Shown: positions 35,520 through 45,170 of the stretch, in pieces
Position numbering within the stretch: the stretch's first letter is position 1
Layout: the number at the start of each line of letters is the position of its first letter
Assembly: GCF_918797505.1 (NCBI RefSeq)
Contig: NC_092802.1
Coordinates: 9,753,480 to 9,817,479 of the forward strand
DNA: 64,000 nt
Direction of reading: 5' to 3'
DNA from: Bemisia tabaci
Lineage: Eukaryota; Arthropoda; Insecta; Hemiptera; Aleyrodidae
The notes under the pieces: model-generated
What the model was told of the DNA's origin: nothing
The model's input: the letters and a program-made list of their open reading frames with translations, nothing else
Database searches by the model: none
Made by a program: the position numbers and the translations under genes

Positions 35520-35881
35520 TTTATTTATTCTTTTGCTTTTTGCACATTTGGCTTCACAAAAACGTCATTTTCAGAATAAAGATACTTATATATAAACATA
35601 TTTACATACAATTCGTCTGGGGTAATTATTCAATGTTATTAATATTATTACAACTTATATTCGCATACAATTCTTCTCATCATGAGAATTCACAATTCTT
35701 TATCTAAAAATTCATTGATTGAATAAGGGCATTTTGCTATTAAATGTCTTGTGGCCAGCTTACAGAATGTTGATTTATATATGTTTTCCTTTACGATATT
35801 TGGCAATCTATCATAGAATTTCCATGCGTCGTTCTTTGATAAAATGCCACCGATTAAGCACTCTTTGAAATCAAAGACACC
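35520..35881 (-). pseudogene. LINE C-terminal fragment (minus strand)
   Basis: The minus strand has an open frame from about 35881 to the TGA at 35690-35692, which was too short for the supplied long-frame list. It includes CLIGGILSKNDAWKFYDRLP, then KLATRHLIAKCPYS and INEFLDKEL. A final conserved tract of the type ...LP..., then YS..EFL just before the stop, is typical of the extreme C-terminus of some insect non-LTR retrotransposon ORFs, and the 52.8-kb fragment ends similarly (YTLHEFLNF). About 170 bp of 3' sequence follows, ending near AATAAATAAAT at 35520. No RT core is present; it is a 5'-truncated copy. The LINE assignment comes from pattern memory and is moderate. Confidence 0.5.
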
Positions 35882-35892
35882 TCAACGCACGT

Positions 35893-36152
35893 TGATGACG
35901 GCGCGGCGCAGAGATACAACTATTCGTGCTTGATGGATGTCCGTGTTGCGTCTGCAAAATTGAAGGCGCGATGCGATGGCGCGAAGCGTGAACAAGAGGT
36001 TATATTCAGTGTTTAGTGACGATACCTCGAAATTTTCTAACTTTTTTCTCATTGTTTTACCTCTATTAGTCTCTGTTATTGCGCTATTAAAAAGTGAGGT
36101 ATAAGAATGATTTTGAAGCACTGCCATTAAGTCCTGTATTTTACTAATTTTC
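35893..36152 (+). repeat. Dispersed repeat M, copy 2
   Basis: Matches 1565-1851 with a 35-bp deletion after GCGTGAAC and two short internal duplications (CGGCGCGGCGC and GCGATGCGATGG). It lies directly beside the LINE fragment. Confidence 0.75.
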
Positions 36153-37648
36153 CATTTCGTTTTCATCTACTTTTTGCACTCATTACACATCATGCTTTAC
36201 TTGGTTATATCCTTTTCTTCTGGCACCTACAGTTTCATCTTCTCGTATTCCTCACGTATTTTGTGTGCTCACAGAGACAAGAAATAATCTTCACCGATTT
36301 ATAATCCTCAATAAATAGTCTCTAACTTTGGTTACGTTTCTCTCGCAAGATATCCATTTCGCCTAGAGCTATACCCCCTACAATGCAAAGGAAAGCAGTT
36401 ATCGAGGAGCACTGCTTTGAAGATGAAAAATCGGATTTTAATTAGCAGATTGAGTTGTGATTTATTGGACACCTGAGACTACACTCAGAAGAGCTCGAAT
36501 ATGTGATCCTCTTCTTGCCAAGTTTAGATACACCGGATCGGATTTTCTCGGAGTATCGAAGAACCGAGGATGTCCGTCGTTTCCCATTCATTCCCAAATC
36601 TGAGGGTTCCAGATTTTATTAATTATCTGGCAAAATCGATCTGTAAGATTAGGGAATTAATGAAGAATTGAAAATTCAATTTTTAGTAGAGACAAATTTG
36701 TAAATATACGAATAGCATGTTCGTGAGGAAGAAGGATCACGGAGAGATGGAAGATTTGATGAGTTATTTTTCCCAAAATACTGATAACTCGTGTGAGCTC
36801 CTTGCCATAAATTTACAAAATTCCGAAAACTGTAAAAATTTGCCGAGGCATTTGATAAAATTCCCTATTTGACCAATTTCCTACGAGTTACAAGGACGTA
36901 CTTATGCTAAAAGGAATCAGAGACGGGTGGGAAAGACGGGGTGTGCTGTAAAAAGCTGGAAATGAAAAAAATGTGAAAGTGGACGTGATTCCTTTTTGCA
37001 AAATGGAAAAGTGGGATTTTACATTTTATCCAAAGGACTCAAGCGCCAACTATACGCTACCTCATGAGCCATGGGCATGGGACAATAGCTTCGTGGACAG
37101 GTCTCATGATTTATAGCGCAAAGTTTAGCTCGTAGAGTCCGGTCGTCACCTTTGACGTCACTGGCGCTTTATATTGTCATTCATTCTCACGGCCCGTAGC
37201 TAACGAGCATACTTCTTCTTTCCACCCGTCTCTCGTTCCCTCTAGCATATGACGTTCTTATAACGGACCCTTTTTTCAGCGAATGTTGGAATTTACTTTT
37301 TCTATACTTTTTTTAAAATTTTTTAATGAGATTTACGCTGGAGTGAGAACCCCTTTTTTCAATAAATTCAATTCGTTTCCTCGTAATTTAATTTAATTTA
37401 TTTTATTATTATTGATTCTATTTCATTCATCATATCTTGTCCTTCTACATTCACTTTTTCCCTGTCTTGACTTAAATTTTCCTTGTTTAAGCCTAAAAAT
37501 ATTCTAGGTTCTGTCAGGATTGGCCAATCGGTGCTTTCTTTTTCTTGGTTTTGATTTTATTTCGTTTTATGACATGTCACACAAGTGGTCTCTAAACATA
37601 TGAAGCTGTTTTTCTTCGTTTTTTTGTAAAATCCACTTGTTGAAACTA
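36153..37648. other. No feature recognised
   Basis: GGCATTTGATAAAATTCCCT near 36848 resembles the family I terminal repeat seen at 61150 and 63500. Otherwise nothing was recognised. Confidence 0.4.
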
Positions 37649-37877
37649 CACTGGAAAAAAATCACATTGGATCTAGAGTCCAGACTCTTAAAAACATCGA
37701 CTAGAAAAATTACTCTTGATTCAATCAGAATCTAGCTTAAATCAATAACCAAGCTTCTTAATTTAAGCGGATTTCGTTTTGATTCAAGCGAAAATCTGAT
37801 TGAATCAAGAGTATTTTTTCTTGTCAATGTTTTCAAGAGTCTGGACTCTAGATCCAATGTGTTTTTTTTTCCCAGTG
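37649..37877. mobile_element. Family A MITE, copy 5, with TA duplication
   Basis: CACTGGAAAAAAATCACATTGG at the left; CCAATGTGTTTTTTTTTCCCAGTG at the right; TA on both sides. The standard internal arms are intact. Confidence 0.87.
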
Positions 37878-38503
37878 TAAAAATTTCAAACATGAAAAAT
37901 TTTAAATTTCTCGTCCCAATTTGACAACCCACCGGAGGGGTTGACTAGAGCATCAGTCTCGAGCTAATGGTGTGAAATACGGCAGGTTCAACCGAGGAGG
38001 GCTGCGCCGTCTGGACCGACGGCGAAGGGCGAGGAGCTGCTTGATTGAGAAAAAGACGCCCGGAACAACGAGATCTCACGCGGGGAGGGGGGGGGGGGAG
38101 AAAGGCGGAAGGGGCAGTATATTTATTGCGCTGAACTAAATTTAAGAAAGGAAAGTGTTGCCGGCAACATAAATTTAGATTTAAGCCGGACAGTTTACAA
38201 GTCGGACGCTCGGGCCCGCGAGGCCCGGTCGGCCCTAATTAGGCCCGGTATCCGATTGCAGCCGATCAACCCCCGATATGAGGTCTATTTATCCTCGGAG
38301 TCGGCCCGAAAGCTCGCTTTTCCGAGTATTGATTTTCGATTGGCGTTTAGAAAAGGAGTAAAAAAATTTCGAGGCAACGCCACGGAAAAGAAAGTGTTGG
38401 GGGTTATCTCCTAACATTGTGGTACTATCCCAATTTGTTGAACGGTATGGGCATTTCCGATTTATCGTGTTTGCACCGCAATATTTTTGTTAGTAACCTA
38501 ATG
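37878..38503. other. No gene recognised
   Basis: Includes a G run at 38085-38097. No domain-bearing frame. Confidence 0.4.
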
Positions 38504-38701
38504 CTGCCACACTAAGGAAAAACGCCGTATGAACATTCAAGAGTTGCCCAATCTCCTCCAATAAAATGTTTATTTTTGAAGAGAGCTATAGAGATTTTTC
38601 CTTGGAGTTTTTCTGTCGAATTCTGTCGGAAATTCGTGATTTATTAAAGGAAATTTGGCAACGCTTGGAGGCTCATACGGCGTTTTTTCTGAGCACGGCA
38701 G
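38504..38701. mobile_element. Family G element, copy at 38.5 kb
   Basis: TGCCACACTAAGGAAAAACG and CCGTATGAACATTCAAG at the left; GGAAATTTGGCAACGC, CATACGGCG and GAGCACGGCA at the right. It is shorter than the usual 250 bp, having lost interior sequence. Confidence 0.8.
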
Positions 38702-39057
38702 AATGGGTCAGTTGTGCTGATCACAGATACGTGCCTTGATGCTTGATTCTCGTAGATTCTCCAAAAATAATAAGATCTGTCCAAACCACAGCTTCCTACG
38801 TTTATTATTGACCAAGATATCGCCTTTCGAAAAGTCGGGTTTTTGACGTCATCCACCACGGTGTCCGCGTGGCCAACGTTAGCTCATGAGCTCTGTCAAC
38901 AACGCTCATTCGCCATTCCCACGGCTCATGAGTGCCGCATTCAGTTGCGACATAGTTCCGTTTGACAGAACGTAAAATCCCGCTTTTCCGCATTTCTCCA
39001 ATTGAAATCACGCCCGCTTAAACATCGTATCTTACGCACCTTTCTGGAGCACAAATA

Positions 39058-39062
39058 CGAAC
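39058..39062. repeat. BEL element target-site duplication, left
   Basis: CGAAC immediately before the 5' LTR is repeated at 48597-48601 immediately after the 3' LTR. Five bases is a usual size for BEL/Pao integration. Confidence 0.9.
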
Positions 39063-39844
39063 TGTTGGCGCCGCTAGCGTCACCAATATTTAGCCTTCAT
39101 TCCGTCAGCTAGGCAAGCCGCCCGCATCTCATGTCGCGCCGCGCGCCTAGTTCCGCCGCGGCCCGCCCGATCGCGCTGCGGGCTCTTTATTCGCCCCTCC
39201 GGCTTTCCTTTAGATATTTAAATTCTTTTCTTTATTATTTTGTCTGTTTCAATATGTAAAATTCATCTTTGATTACTTCTCTCCATAAATCCTAAATTAT
39301 AATACTCACCGGCGCCTTCCTTCACAACCTTTCTCAACTCAAACCACGCGTCCGCGTAATTCCTTTTCAAATCTAGTTTGACCGGTTGGCCCGTGTGCCG
39401 TATCTAAATTATGCTTCACCTACCACTCTATGGTAGCGTCTATGGGTATGTTCATTCGCCCCGCATATGTCTTTCATGCGCTGTAACCTTCCTTCTTAAA
39501 GCAGTTACGTCTTTTCATTCAATCAAGTGAGTATGTATTCTAAATTCACCTTCTTTACTCTATCTTTTCCAATAATAATAATCTCATGTCAAATTCCGGC
39601 CTTCTGCCAATAAATAATTCCTTTCGGTCTCTAAATTCATTCGCGTTACTCGTGTCCGGACACGATTGCCTGCGGTCCGGGTGCCGCGGATGAATTCTTC
39701 CAAATTTCAATAAAGTAAATGTTCGTCTCTCTCTTTAATTAGCTTCCATCGCGCTACTCGTGACCGGTCACGATTGCCTACGGTCCGGGTGCCGTGGACG
39801 ACCCTTTCGGCTAATCTTTTTAGAAGACTTACATTAAACTTTCA
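39063..39844 (+). repeat. 5' LTR of the BEL element
   Basis: 782 bp, beginning TGTTGGCGCCGCTAGCG and ending CATTAAACTTTCA. It has the same length as the 3' LTR, with about two dozen differences counted by eye. It contains two similar segments, GTGTCCGGACACGATTGCCT (about 39651) and GTGACCGGTCACGATTGCCT (about 39761), each opening with a 12-bp palindrome. An AATAAA (about 39710) lies between the two. The promoter is not identified. Confidence 0.93.
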
Positions 39845-39845
39845 T

Positions 39846-39863
39846 TGGTCCTGACCGAACCGG
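39846..39863 (+). promoter_or_regulatory. Candidate primer-binding site
   Basis: TGGTCCTGACCGAACCGG begins one base after the LTR. Starting with TGG, complementary to a tRNA CCA end, is the expected pattern. I could not assign the tRNA. Confidence 0.4.
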
Positions 39864-39949
39864 ATTTGAACTTGCAAAATTTTCAGTTTAAAAATACAGT
39901 CCACTGCTCTCAAAAATAAGCATCAAAAACGTGTCTCCTTCTTTCAAAT

Positions 39950-40372
39950 ATGGCTCCAAGAAAGGCAAAAGTGCAGGAAGAGCAACTCTCTAGAGTAAAC
40001 GAGATTCTCATTAGGAACTCATTGCTTTTCAAACGTGTACAAGACACAAATGCACTATCAGAAAATTTGCCGGAAAAACGCGGAATTTTTCTTGCTCGCT
40101 GTGAGCATCTTGAAAGTCTGTGGAAGGAACACGAGGAAAATTTTTCCGAACTCGTCCGTCTCTCTTCTCACATTTCGGAGCAGAAGAGAACTGACTTAAA
40201 ATCTGAGATGGAACAATTTGAGGAGCTCTTTTACGAAGTGAAAGCCAAGTTCAACTCTCTAAAAAGCTCGCACAATGAAAACTCAAATTCAACACGTTCT
40301 TTCATCTCAAAAATCAGCAGCGTCAGTACGACTTCCAAAAATGGAGTTGCCTCAATTCTCAGGAAAAATTGA
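39950..40372 (+). CDS. gag: BEL Gag N-terminal part
   Basis: The first ATG after the leader opens a charged, probably helical segment (MAPRKAKVQEEQLSRVNEIL..., with KEHEENFSELVRLSS further on) like the N-terminus of BEL/Pao Gag. The family normally continues in the same frame into a conserved LPK(M/L)ELPQFSGK tract. Here that tract is in the next frame, so translation of this frame past about 40330 (VSTTSKNGVASILRKN) is non-native. The break requires a +1 shift and is either a one-base insertion or a frameshift site; a mutation is more likely. The role is the structural particle protein. Confidence 0.75.
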   Translation: MAPRKAKVQEEQLSRVNEILIRNSLLFKRVQDTNALSENLPEKRGIFLARCEHLESLWKEHEENFSELVRLSSHISEQKRTDLKSEMEQFEELFYEVKAKFNSLKSSHNENSNSTRSFISKISSVSTTSKNGVASILRKN

Positions 40373-41873
40373 GACCTGGAGCTCATTCTTTAACGTTTTT
40401 AACGTCACAGTGCACTCTCTGCCGGAATTATCATCAGTACAAAAATTCCAGTACCTCTTAAGCTCACTTCGCGGTGAAGCCCTTGATCTTGTAAAAGGAC
40501 TTAACATCACAGAACAAAATTACGATGTTGCTTATGAACTCTTATGTAAAAGGTACCAGTGCGAGAGACGTCACGTTGTCCATCATTTACATGGACTTTT
40601 GGATTTGCCTGAAATTTCCAAAACAGAGCATATTCCAACCTTTCTTACGCAATACCGCGAGCATACTCAAGCGCTTGAAGGTCTAGGGTACAAAGAAGAA
40701 AATCCTCATCTCCTCGTTGCGGCGTTATTACGCAAAATGAATCACTATTTCAAAAAGCGATTTGAAGATTATCGAGGCAAGGATGCCAAGTTTCCTAAAA
40801 TTGATGAACTTATTAATTTTCTTGAAAAGGAAACTCTTTTGGTTGAAGAACTTTCTTCCTCAAATCCGAAACCCAAGGCTCAACAGAAAAATGCTCGAGC
40901 TCTAGTAGGAACTGGAGCAAATTCTGACTCGAATGAACGAAATCAGAAAAAATCTAATAAAAAGAGTAGTTTGAAAAAACCAAACAACTCATCTAAATCA
41001 AACAATTGGACCGATCCATGCCCACTTTGTAAAGAACTTCATCCAGTTTTCAAATGTGAAGCGTTTTTGCAAAAATCGGTCCGAGAGCGCTCTTCAATAG
41101 CGCAGCAGCACAGACTCTGCAAAAATTGTCTGCGTTCGCATCCCGTCGACCAGTGCAATTCTACATGGACTTGTCGCGTGTGCCTTAAAACTCATAATAC
41201 ATTGCTCCATACTGAAAGTTCAGATGCCAAAAACGATGATTCCACTAAACCAGCGACAGTTGTAGCAACAACCTTTGCAGACGCGATCCCTGCTCGTACT
41301 ACTGTGCTACTAGCCACGGTTAAGGCTCGAATTTCAAGTCATTCGAATCGCAGTATCATGGTCCGCGGAATTCTGGACTCCGGTGCTCAAAGAACGATAA
41401 TCACAACGCAACTTTCTCAGAAGCTGCATCTCAAATGCTATCCTAAAAGCTCTCCTTTGAGCGGCATTTCAGATGTACCAGTGAATGTACGCGGGAGCAC
41501 CAAAATAAATGTCTTAACATCTGAAAACATTCTTGTGACACAGAATCACTCCGTAGATGTTCTTGATGCTATTACAGCTCCACTTCCGTCGCACCCTGTT
41601 TCCAGTGAGCTGCGTACTTACGCGCGCAATTTCAAATTGGCGGATCCTGAGTTTTACGTCAAAAGCCCAATCGACATTCTGTTTGGCGCTGATTTATTGC
41701 CAACCCTAATTTCTGGGACACCGATTTCTCTTGGCCCTAACATGCCAATGGCCTTGCCTACAGTCTTCGGTGACGCACTTTTTGGTCCAACTCTTGATCA
41801 AAGTCATGACTCATCGGTCTCTTTGTTAACAAGCACTGTTCCTTCTTCTTCTTCTTCTTCTACTAACGACTAG
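40275..41873 (+). CDS. gag-pro: BEL Gag/zinc-knuckle/aspartic protease part
   Basis: The open frame is 532 codons, but native sequence probably starts near 40325 and ends at 41846. It holds LPKMELPQFSGKIETWSSFF (capsid-like, DUF1759 type). A Cys/His cluster follows at roughly residues 248-312 (CPLCKELHPVFKC, CKNCLRSHPVDQC, CRVCLKTHNTLLH). Then comes a retroviral-type aspartic protease with the catalytic DSGA in GILDSGAQRTIITTQLSQKL near residue 368. The ATG at 40275 is probably not a real start. The last nine residues (SSSSSTND and neighbours) are encoded by the 3' tail of the inserted LINE, not by BEL. The frame resumes unchanged at 44949. Confidence 0.85.
   Translation: MKTQIQHVLSSQKSAASVRLPKMELPQFSGKIETWSSFFNVFNVTVHSLPELSSVQKFQYLLSSLRGEALDLVKGLNITEQNYDVAYELLCKRYQCERRHVVHHLHGLLDLPEISKTEHIPTFLTQYREHTQALEGLGYKEENPHLLVAALLRKMNHYFKKRFEDYRGKDAKFPKIDELINFLEKETLLVEELSSSNPKPKAQQKNARALVGTGANSDSNERNQKKSNKKSSLKKPNNSSKSNNWTDPCPLCKELHPVFKCEAFLQKSVRERSSIAQQHRLCKNCLRSHPVDQCNSTWTCRVCLKTHNTLLHTESSDAKNDDSTKPATVVATTFADAIPARTTVLLATVKARISSHSNRSIMVRGILDSGAQRTIITTQLSQKLHLKCYPKSSPLSGISDVPVNVRGSTKINVLTSENILVTQNHSVDVLDAITAPLPSHPVSSELRTYARNFKLADPEFYVKSPIDILFGADLLPTLISGTPISLGPNMPMALPTVFGDALFGPTLDQSHDSSVSLLTSTVPSSSSSSTND
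41835..41846. repeat. LINE target-site duplication, BEL-proximal copy
   Basis: ACTGTTCCTTCT here is repeated exactly at 44949-44960. Both copies lie in the same BEL reading frame (Thr-Val-Pro-Ser). Confidence 0.9.
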
Positions 41874-44800
41874 GGCATGGCCCTGTTTGTCAAGCCTTCG
41901 AGTGCCAAGCACAAAATATTAAAAATTTAATAATTATCTGTAAAGATTCGTCAAGTCAATAAAACAAATAGCAACAGGAACATTCAATCATCTTCAGGAG
42001 AAGAGAGCCAGCTTTGTGCCCATCTCTTAGGCGGTCGTCCAGGCAGTCTTTTCCCTATGGGTTGTCCAGTCATACAAACTTTTGCCAGTCTCTCTTCATC
42101 CATTCTGTCAACGTGCTCCGACCACATCTTTCTCCTCATCCTAGTCCACTTGGCTACATCTTGCACATTACAAGCATCTCTGATGGACTCGTTGGTCTGA
42201 TGATCCCAAAGTGTAAAGCCCGCTATTTTTCTTAAGACCTTCATTTCAACGGTGCGGAATTGTTGTTTGGTGCGCTTTGTCTCGGCCCTGGTCTCTGTGG
42301 CAAATGTTAACACTGGTCTAACGATTGTTTTATAGACTCTGACTTTACTTTCTCGGGCCATGTATTTGTTGCGCCACACCATCTCGTTGAGGCATCCGGC
42401 AACTCTCGCCGCCTTGAGTGCCTGGTCTAGCACTTCGGTTCCTAAGTCCTTTGCACTTGTCAGCAATGCTCCAAGATATTTAAACTCCATCACTTGTTCG
42501 ATCATTTTACCATCTACTTCCAACTTGCATCGTATAGGGTTTCTACTGACTACCATACTTTTTGTCTTAGCGGCGGATACTTTCATATTGTACTTCTTGG
42601 CTGTCATATTAAATGTATGCAAGATTCTTTGCAGTTCATCTTCCGAATCTGCTATGAGCACAGCATCGTCAGCATAACAAATGATATTAATATTTCTGTT
42701 CCTAAGCGTATATCCTCGCCTTGGTCGCACGGCGCGAATTAGTTTGTCCATCACTAAGTTGAAGAGAAATGCGCTCAGCGAATCACCCTGTCTCACTCCC
42801 TTATTTATGACGATGGCATCCGAGAGACCTTCAGCGGTAATAATTTGGGTCCTCGTGTTAGTATTTAAATCTTTAACTAACTCTATCAAGCATCTGGGAA
42901 CATTTCTCTCATTTAATATCTGCAGCACATCCTGTTTTCGTACGCGATCAAATGCTTTTTCAAGGTCTACAAAGCATAGGAAGAGTGGCTTATTAAATTC
43001 GATAGCCTTCTCCGATAGTTGACGAATCATAAATATGGCATCAGTAGTTCCTCTATTCCTCCGGAAGCCTTGCTGCTCTTCAGCCGCGTCTACAATTTCC
43101 TCTAAAATGTTCTTAATTACAGTAGTGAAAAGCTTCAAACAGGTATTGAGCAGCGTAATGCCGCGGTAGTTCTCTGGTAGAAGCTTATTTCCTTTCTTGA
43201 AGATTGGGATCGTGTGGCTATCCTTCCATTCGTCTGGAACTTTCTTTTCCTGTAAGATTTTAGAGAACAAATGATGGATGTGCTTGGCCAAAGTGCCACC
43301 GCCATATTTCAAAAATTCATTGCCTATACTATCTGGTCCAGGTGACTTCCTTAATTTGAGCCGGTGGATAGCTCTTGTTACCATGTCCAAGGTTATGTTC
43401 ACACTATCTTCATTTCTGAATTCTAAATTTCCATTGGAGTCTGTATTGCTTTCATCATACAGTTCAGAGAAATATTTAAACCATTGCTCCTTATCTACAT
43501 GCTGGACACGCTTATATTCACAAATTTCTTTTCGCTGGTTTCGGAGTGCACCCCACATTTTCCTCTGAGCTCCATAAAAGTCACGCTCCATGCCTTTCGT
43601 ATATCCTTCCCAGTAATTCTCTTTGATTTTCGTTATTTTTTCATTGGTCGCGTTGCGGATTCTTGCATATATCTCGTGTTCTTGAGGGGTTGGATTGGAT
43701 TTGTATTTGAGGAAAGCTTCTTTCTTTATCTTCGCCGCTTCCTTGACCTCGTCGCAAAACCACGGTGTTCGGTTATTCATGCGATTCTTGTTCACTTTTC
43801 GCCAACCAACGGCTTCTTCCGCTGCTTCTAGCACTTTTGACTTGATATGTTGCCATAGTTCATCAGCTGTCGAAGAATCACTGGGTGGACTCTCCAGTTT
43901 TCCGCGTAATCTCGATCGGTAAAGTCCTCTTATAGAGAGGTCTGACAGCTTCTCAGCACACAATTTCTGCACTATTACTGGACGCCTCTTTACTGGATTC
44001 AGACTCAATCGCAGTTCGCATAAGACGAGTCCGTGATCTGTGCCGGCATTTGCAGATGATAAAGTTCGAACATCCAGTACTTGCTGCGGATGCAGCTGCC
44101 GATTGCTGATAACATAGTCAATCATGGACGTCTGACCTCTACTATTGGTGTAGGTGATCTTATGTTGTCTAGGATGATCAAAGAACGTATTGTTTATTCT
44201 TAATTCGTTAACGGAGCAAAATTCTACTAATTCTCTACCGCTGTCATTCAGAGTAGGCTCGTTAAATCTGTTCTTCACTCCAGGCACCACGCTGTCTCCA
44301 ACTCGAGCATTCCAGTCACCTAACATGATTAATTTCTCGCGCACCGGTATAGTATCTATGACTTTTTGTAAATCGCGGTAGAAGTCGTCTCGTTCCTGCT
44401 TCGCTCTTCCTGTATCCGGTGCATAAACAGATATCAAGTTCAGCTTCTCACAGCCTAGATTAAGCTCTACAAGGAGCATCCTTTCGCTTATGTATTTGAT
44501 ATCAGTGATGTTGTCAACGAGATTTTTATGAATTAATATTCCAACACCGGCATATGCTCTTTCGTTCTTATTTGCGCCTTTATACAGAAGCAGGTAATTT
44601 CCGCGCATCACAGTGCCAGCGCCTTTTCTTTTTGTTTCGCTCAGAGCACAGACATCGATTTTTCTTTCTTCTATTTCCGAGACGATTTCTTGGTCCTTCT
44701 TATTCCATGATTTCACGTTCCATGTAGCGATTCTCAATCGTTGAGCCATTTTAATCCGTTTATCCGTTTTCCGTAAATCTTTGGGTCGTAAATCCGTTAA

Positions 44801-44948
44801 AGTCTGGTACCGAGGCTTCTTTTTGCTTCTTTGAGCAGATTGTGTGTTTTTACCGGCGGCAGGTTGCTAGCCTCACCGCCGAACCCTCCTCCTTAGCCCG
44901 GGCTTGGGACCGGCAGCACTCCCTATAGAAGACAGTACAGGCGGAGTT
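41847..44948 (-). mobile_element. RTE-like LINE, apparently full length, nested in BEL
   Basis: A 3102-bp insertion on the minus strand with 12-bp target duplications. On the minus strand it has a 199-bp 5' leader rich in CGG/GCC, one long ORF and a 137-bp 3' region. That region ends in a small hairpin (AGGGCCATGCCCT) followed by (AGA)n at 41847-41861. The single APE-plus-RT ORF, small size and microsatellite-like tail fit the RTE clade. The insertion is younger than the BEL copy it interrupts. Confidence 0.88.
41984..44749 (-). CDS. LINE ORF: AP-like endonuclease and reverse transcriptase
   Basis: 921 codons, uninterrupted. N-terminal AP-endonuclease-like domain (about 1-245): RIATWNVKSWNKKDQEIV, CALSETKRKG, LGDWNARVGDS, SMIDYVISNRQ, GTDHGLVLCEL. 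Reverse transcriptase (about 470-720): KSPGPDSIGNEFLKYGG, PIFKKGNKLLPENYRGITLL, FLCFVDLEKAFDRV with the first catalytic Asp, GVRQGDSLSAFLFN and the YADD box in ICYADDAVLIADSEDEL. The C-terminus holds YKTIVRPVLTFATETRAET and ends SSPEDD. It nicks target DNA and copies its own RNA there (target-primed reverse transcription). The start at 44749 is the first ATG after the leader and precedes the endonuclease motif by seven residues. All core residues look present, so it could be functional, but expression is not shown. Confidence 0.93.
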   Translation of the reverse strand: MAQRLRIATWNVKSWNKKDQEIVSEIEERKIDVCALSETKRKGAGTVMRGNYLLLYKGANKNERAYAGVGILIHKNLVDNITDIKYISERMLLVELNLGCEKLNLISVYAPDTGRAKQERDDFYRDLQKVIDTIPVREKLIMLGDWNARVGDSVVPGVKNRFNEPTLNDSGRELVEFCSVNELRINNTFFDHPRQHKITYTNSRGQTSMIDYVISNRQLHPQQVLDVRTLSSANAGTDHGLVLCELRLSLNPVKRRPVIVQKLCAEKLSDLSIRGLYRSRLRGKLESPPSDSSTADELWQHIKSKVLEAAEEAVGWRKVNKNRMNNRTPWFCDEVKEAAKIKKEAFLKYKSNPTPQEHEIYARIRNATNEKITKIKENYWEGYTKGMERDFYGAQRKMWGALRNQRKEICEYKRVQHVDKEQWFKYFSELYDESNTDSNGNLEFRNEDSVNITLDMVTRAIHRLKLRKSPGPDSIGNEFLKYGGGTLAKHIHHLFSKILQEKKVPDEWKDSHTIPIFKKGNKLLPENYRGITLLNTCLKLFTTVIKNILEEIVDAAEEQQGFRRNRGTTDAIFMIRQLSEKAIEFNKPLFLCFVDLEKAFDRVRKQDVLQILNERNVPRCLIELVKDLNTNTRTQIITAEGLSDAIVINKGVRQGDSLSAFLFNLVMDKLIRAVRPRRGYTLRNRNINIICYADDAVLIADSEDELQRILHTFNMTAKKYNMKVSAAKTKSMVVSRNPIRCKLEVDGKMIEQVMEFKYLGALLTSAKDLGTEVLDQALKAARVAGCLNEMVWRNKYMARESKVRVYKTIVRPVLTFATETRAETKRTKQQFRTVEMKVLRKIAGFTLWDHQTNESIRDACNVQDVAKWTRMRRKMWSEHVDRMDEERLAKVCMTGQPIGKRLPGRPPKRWAQSWLSSPEDD

Positions 44949-45170
44949 ACTGTTCCTTCTATTCAGGAAACTATGGAGCGCTTTTGGCGGTCAGAAGAGC
45001 CACCTCAAGCTCAAAAGTTGAGCCCTGCAGAGCTCGCTTGTGAGAAACACTATCAAGAAACGCACACCCGGCTGGAAAATGGTCGTTACAGTGTGCGCCT
45101 GCCATTCAAAAATGGAAGTCCTAATTTGGGTAAATCACACCCTCAGGCTTTAAGAAGATTTATGCCCTAG
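44949..45170 (+). pseudogene. pol: BEL Pol linker, in frame with the upstream protease part
   Basis: From the second ACTGTTCCTTCT copy the frame reads TVPSIQETMERFWRSEEPPQ, then LSPAELACEKHYQETHTRLE and GRYSVRLPFK, the conserved segment before the RT of BEL/Pao Pol. Sequence between about 44885 and 44948 that extends this frame upstream belongs to the LINE leader. After QALRRF the frame runs into a stop at 45168; the expected continuation is in the -1 frame, so one base has been lost near 45158. Confidence 0.8.

Noticed and set aside
42014..44381. Plus-strand open frames opposite the LINE ORF
   Set aside because: They are antisense shadows of the long minus-strand ORF and encode no known domain.
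44904..44948. N-terminal residues MGPAALPIEDSTGGV of a BEL Pol protein
   Set aside because: These codons lie in the LINE 5' leader, outside the 12-bp duplication; the BEL frame starts at 44949.
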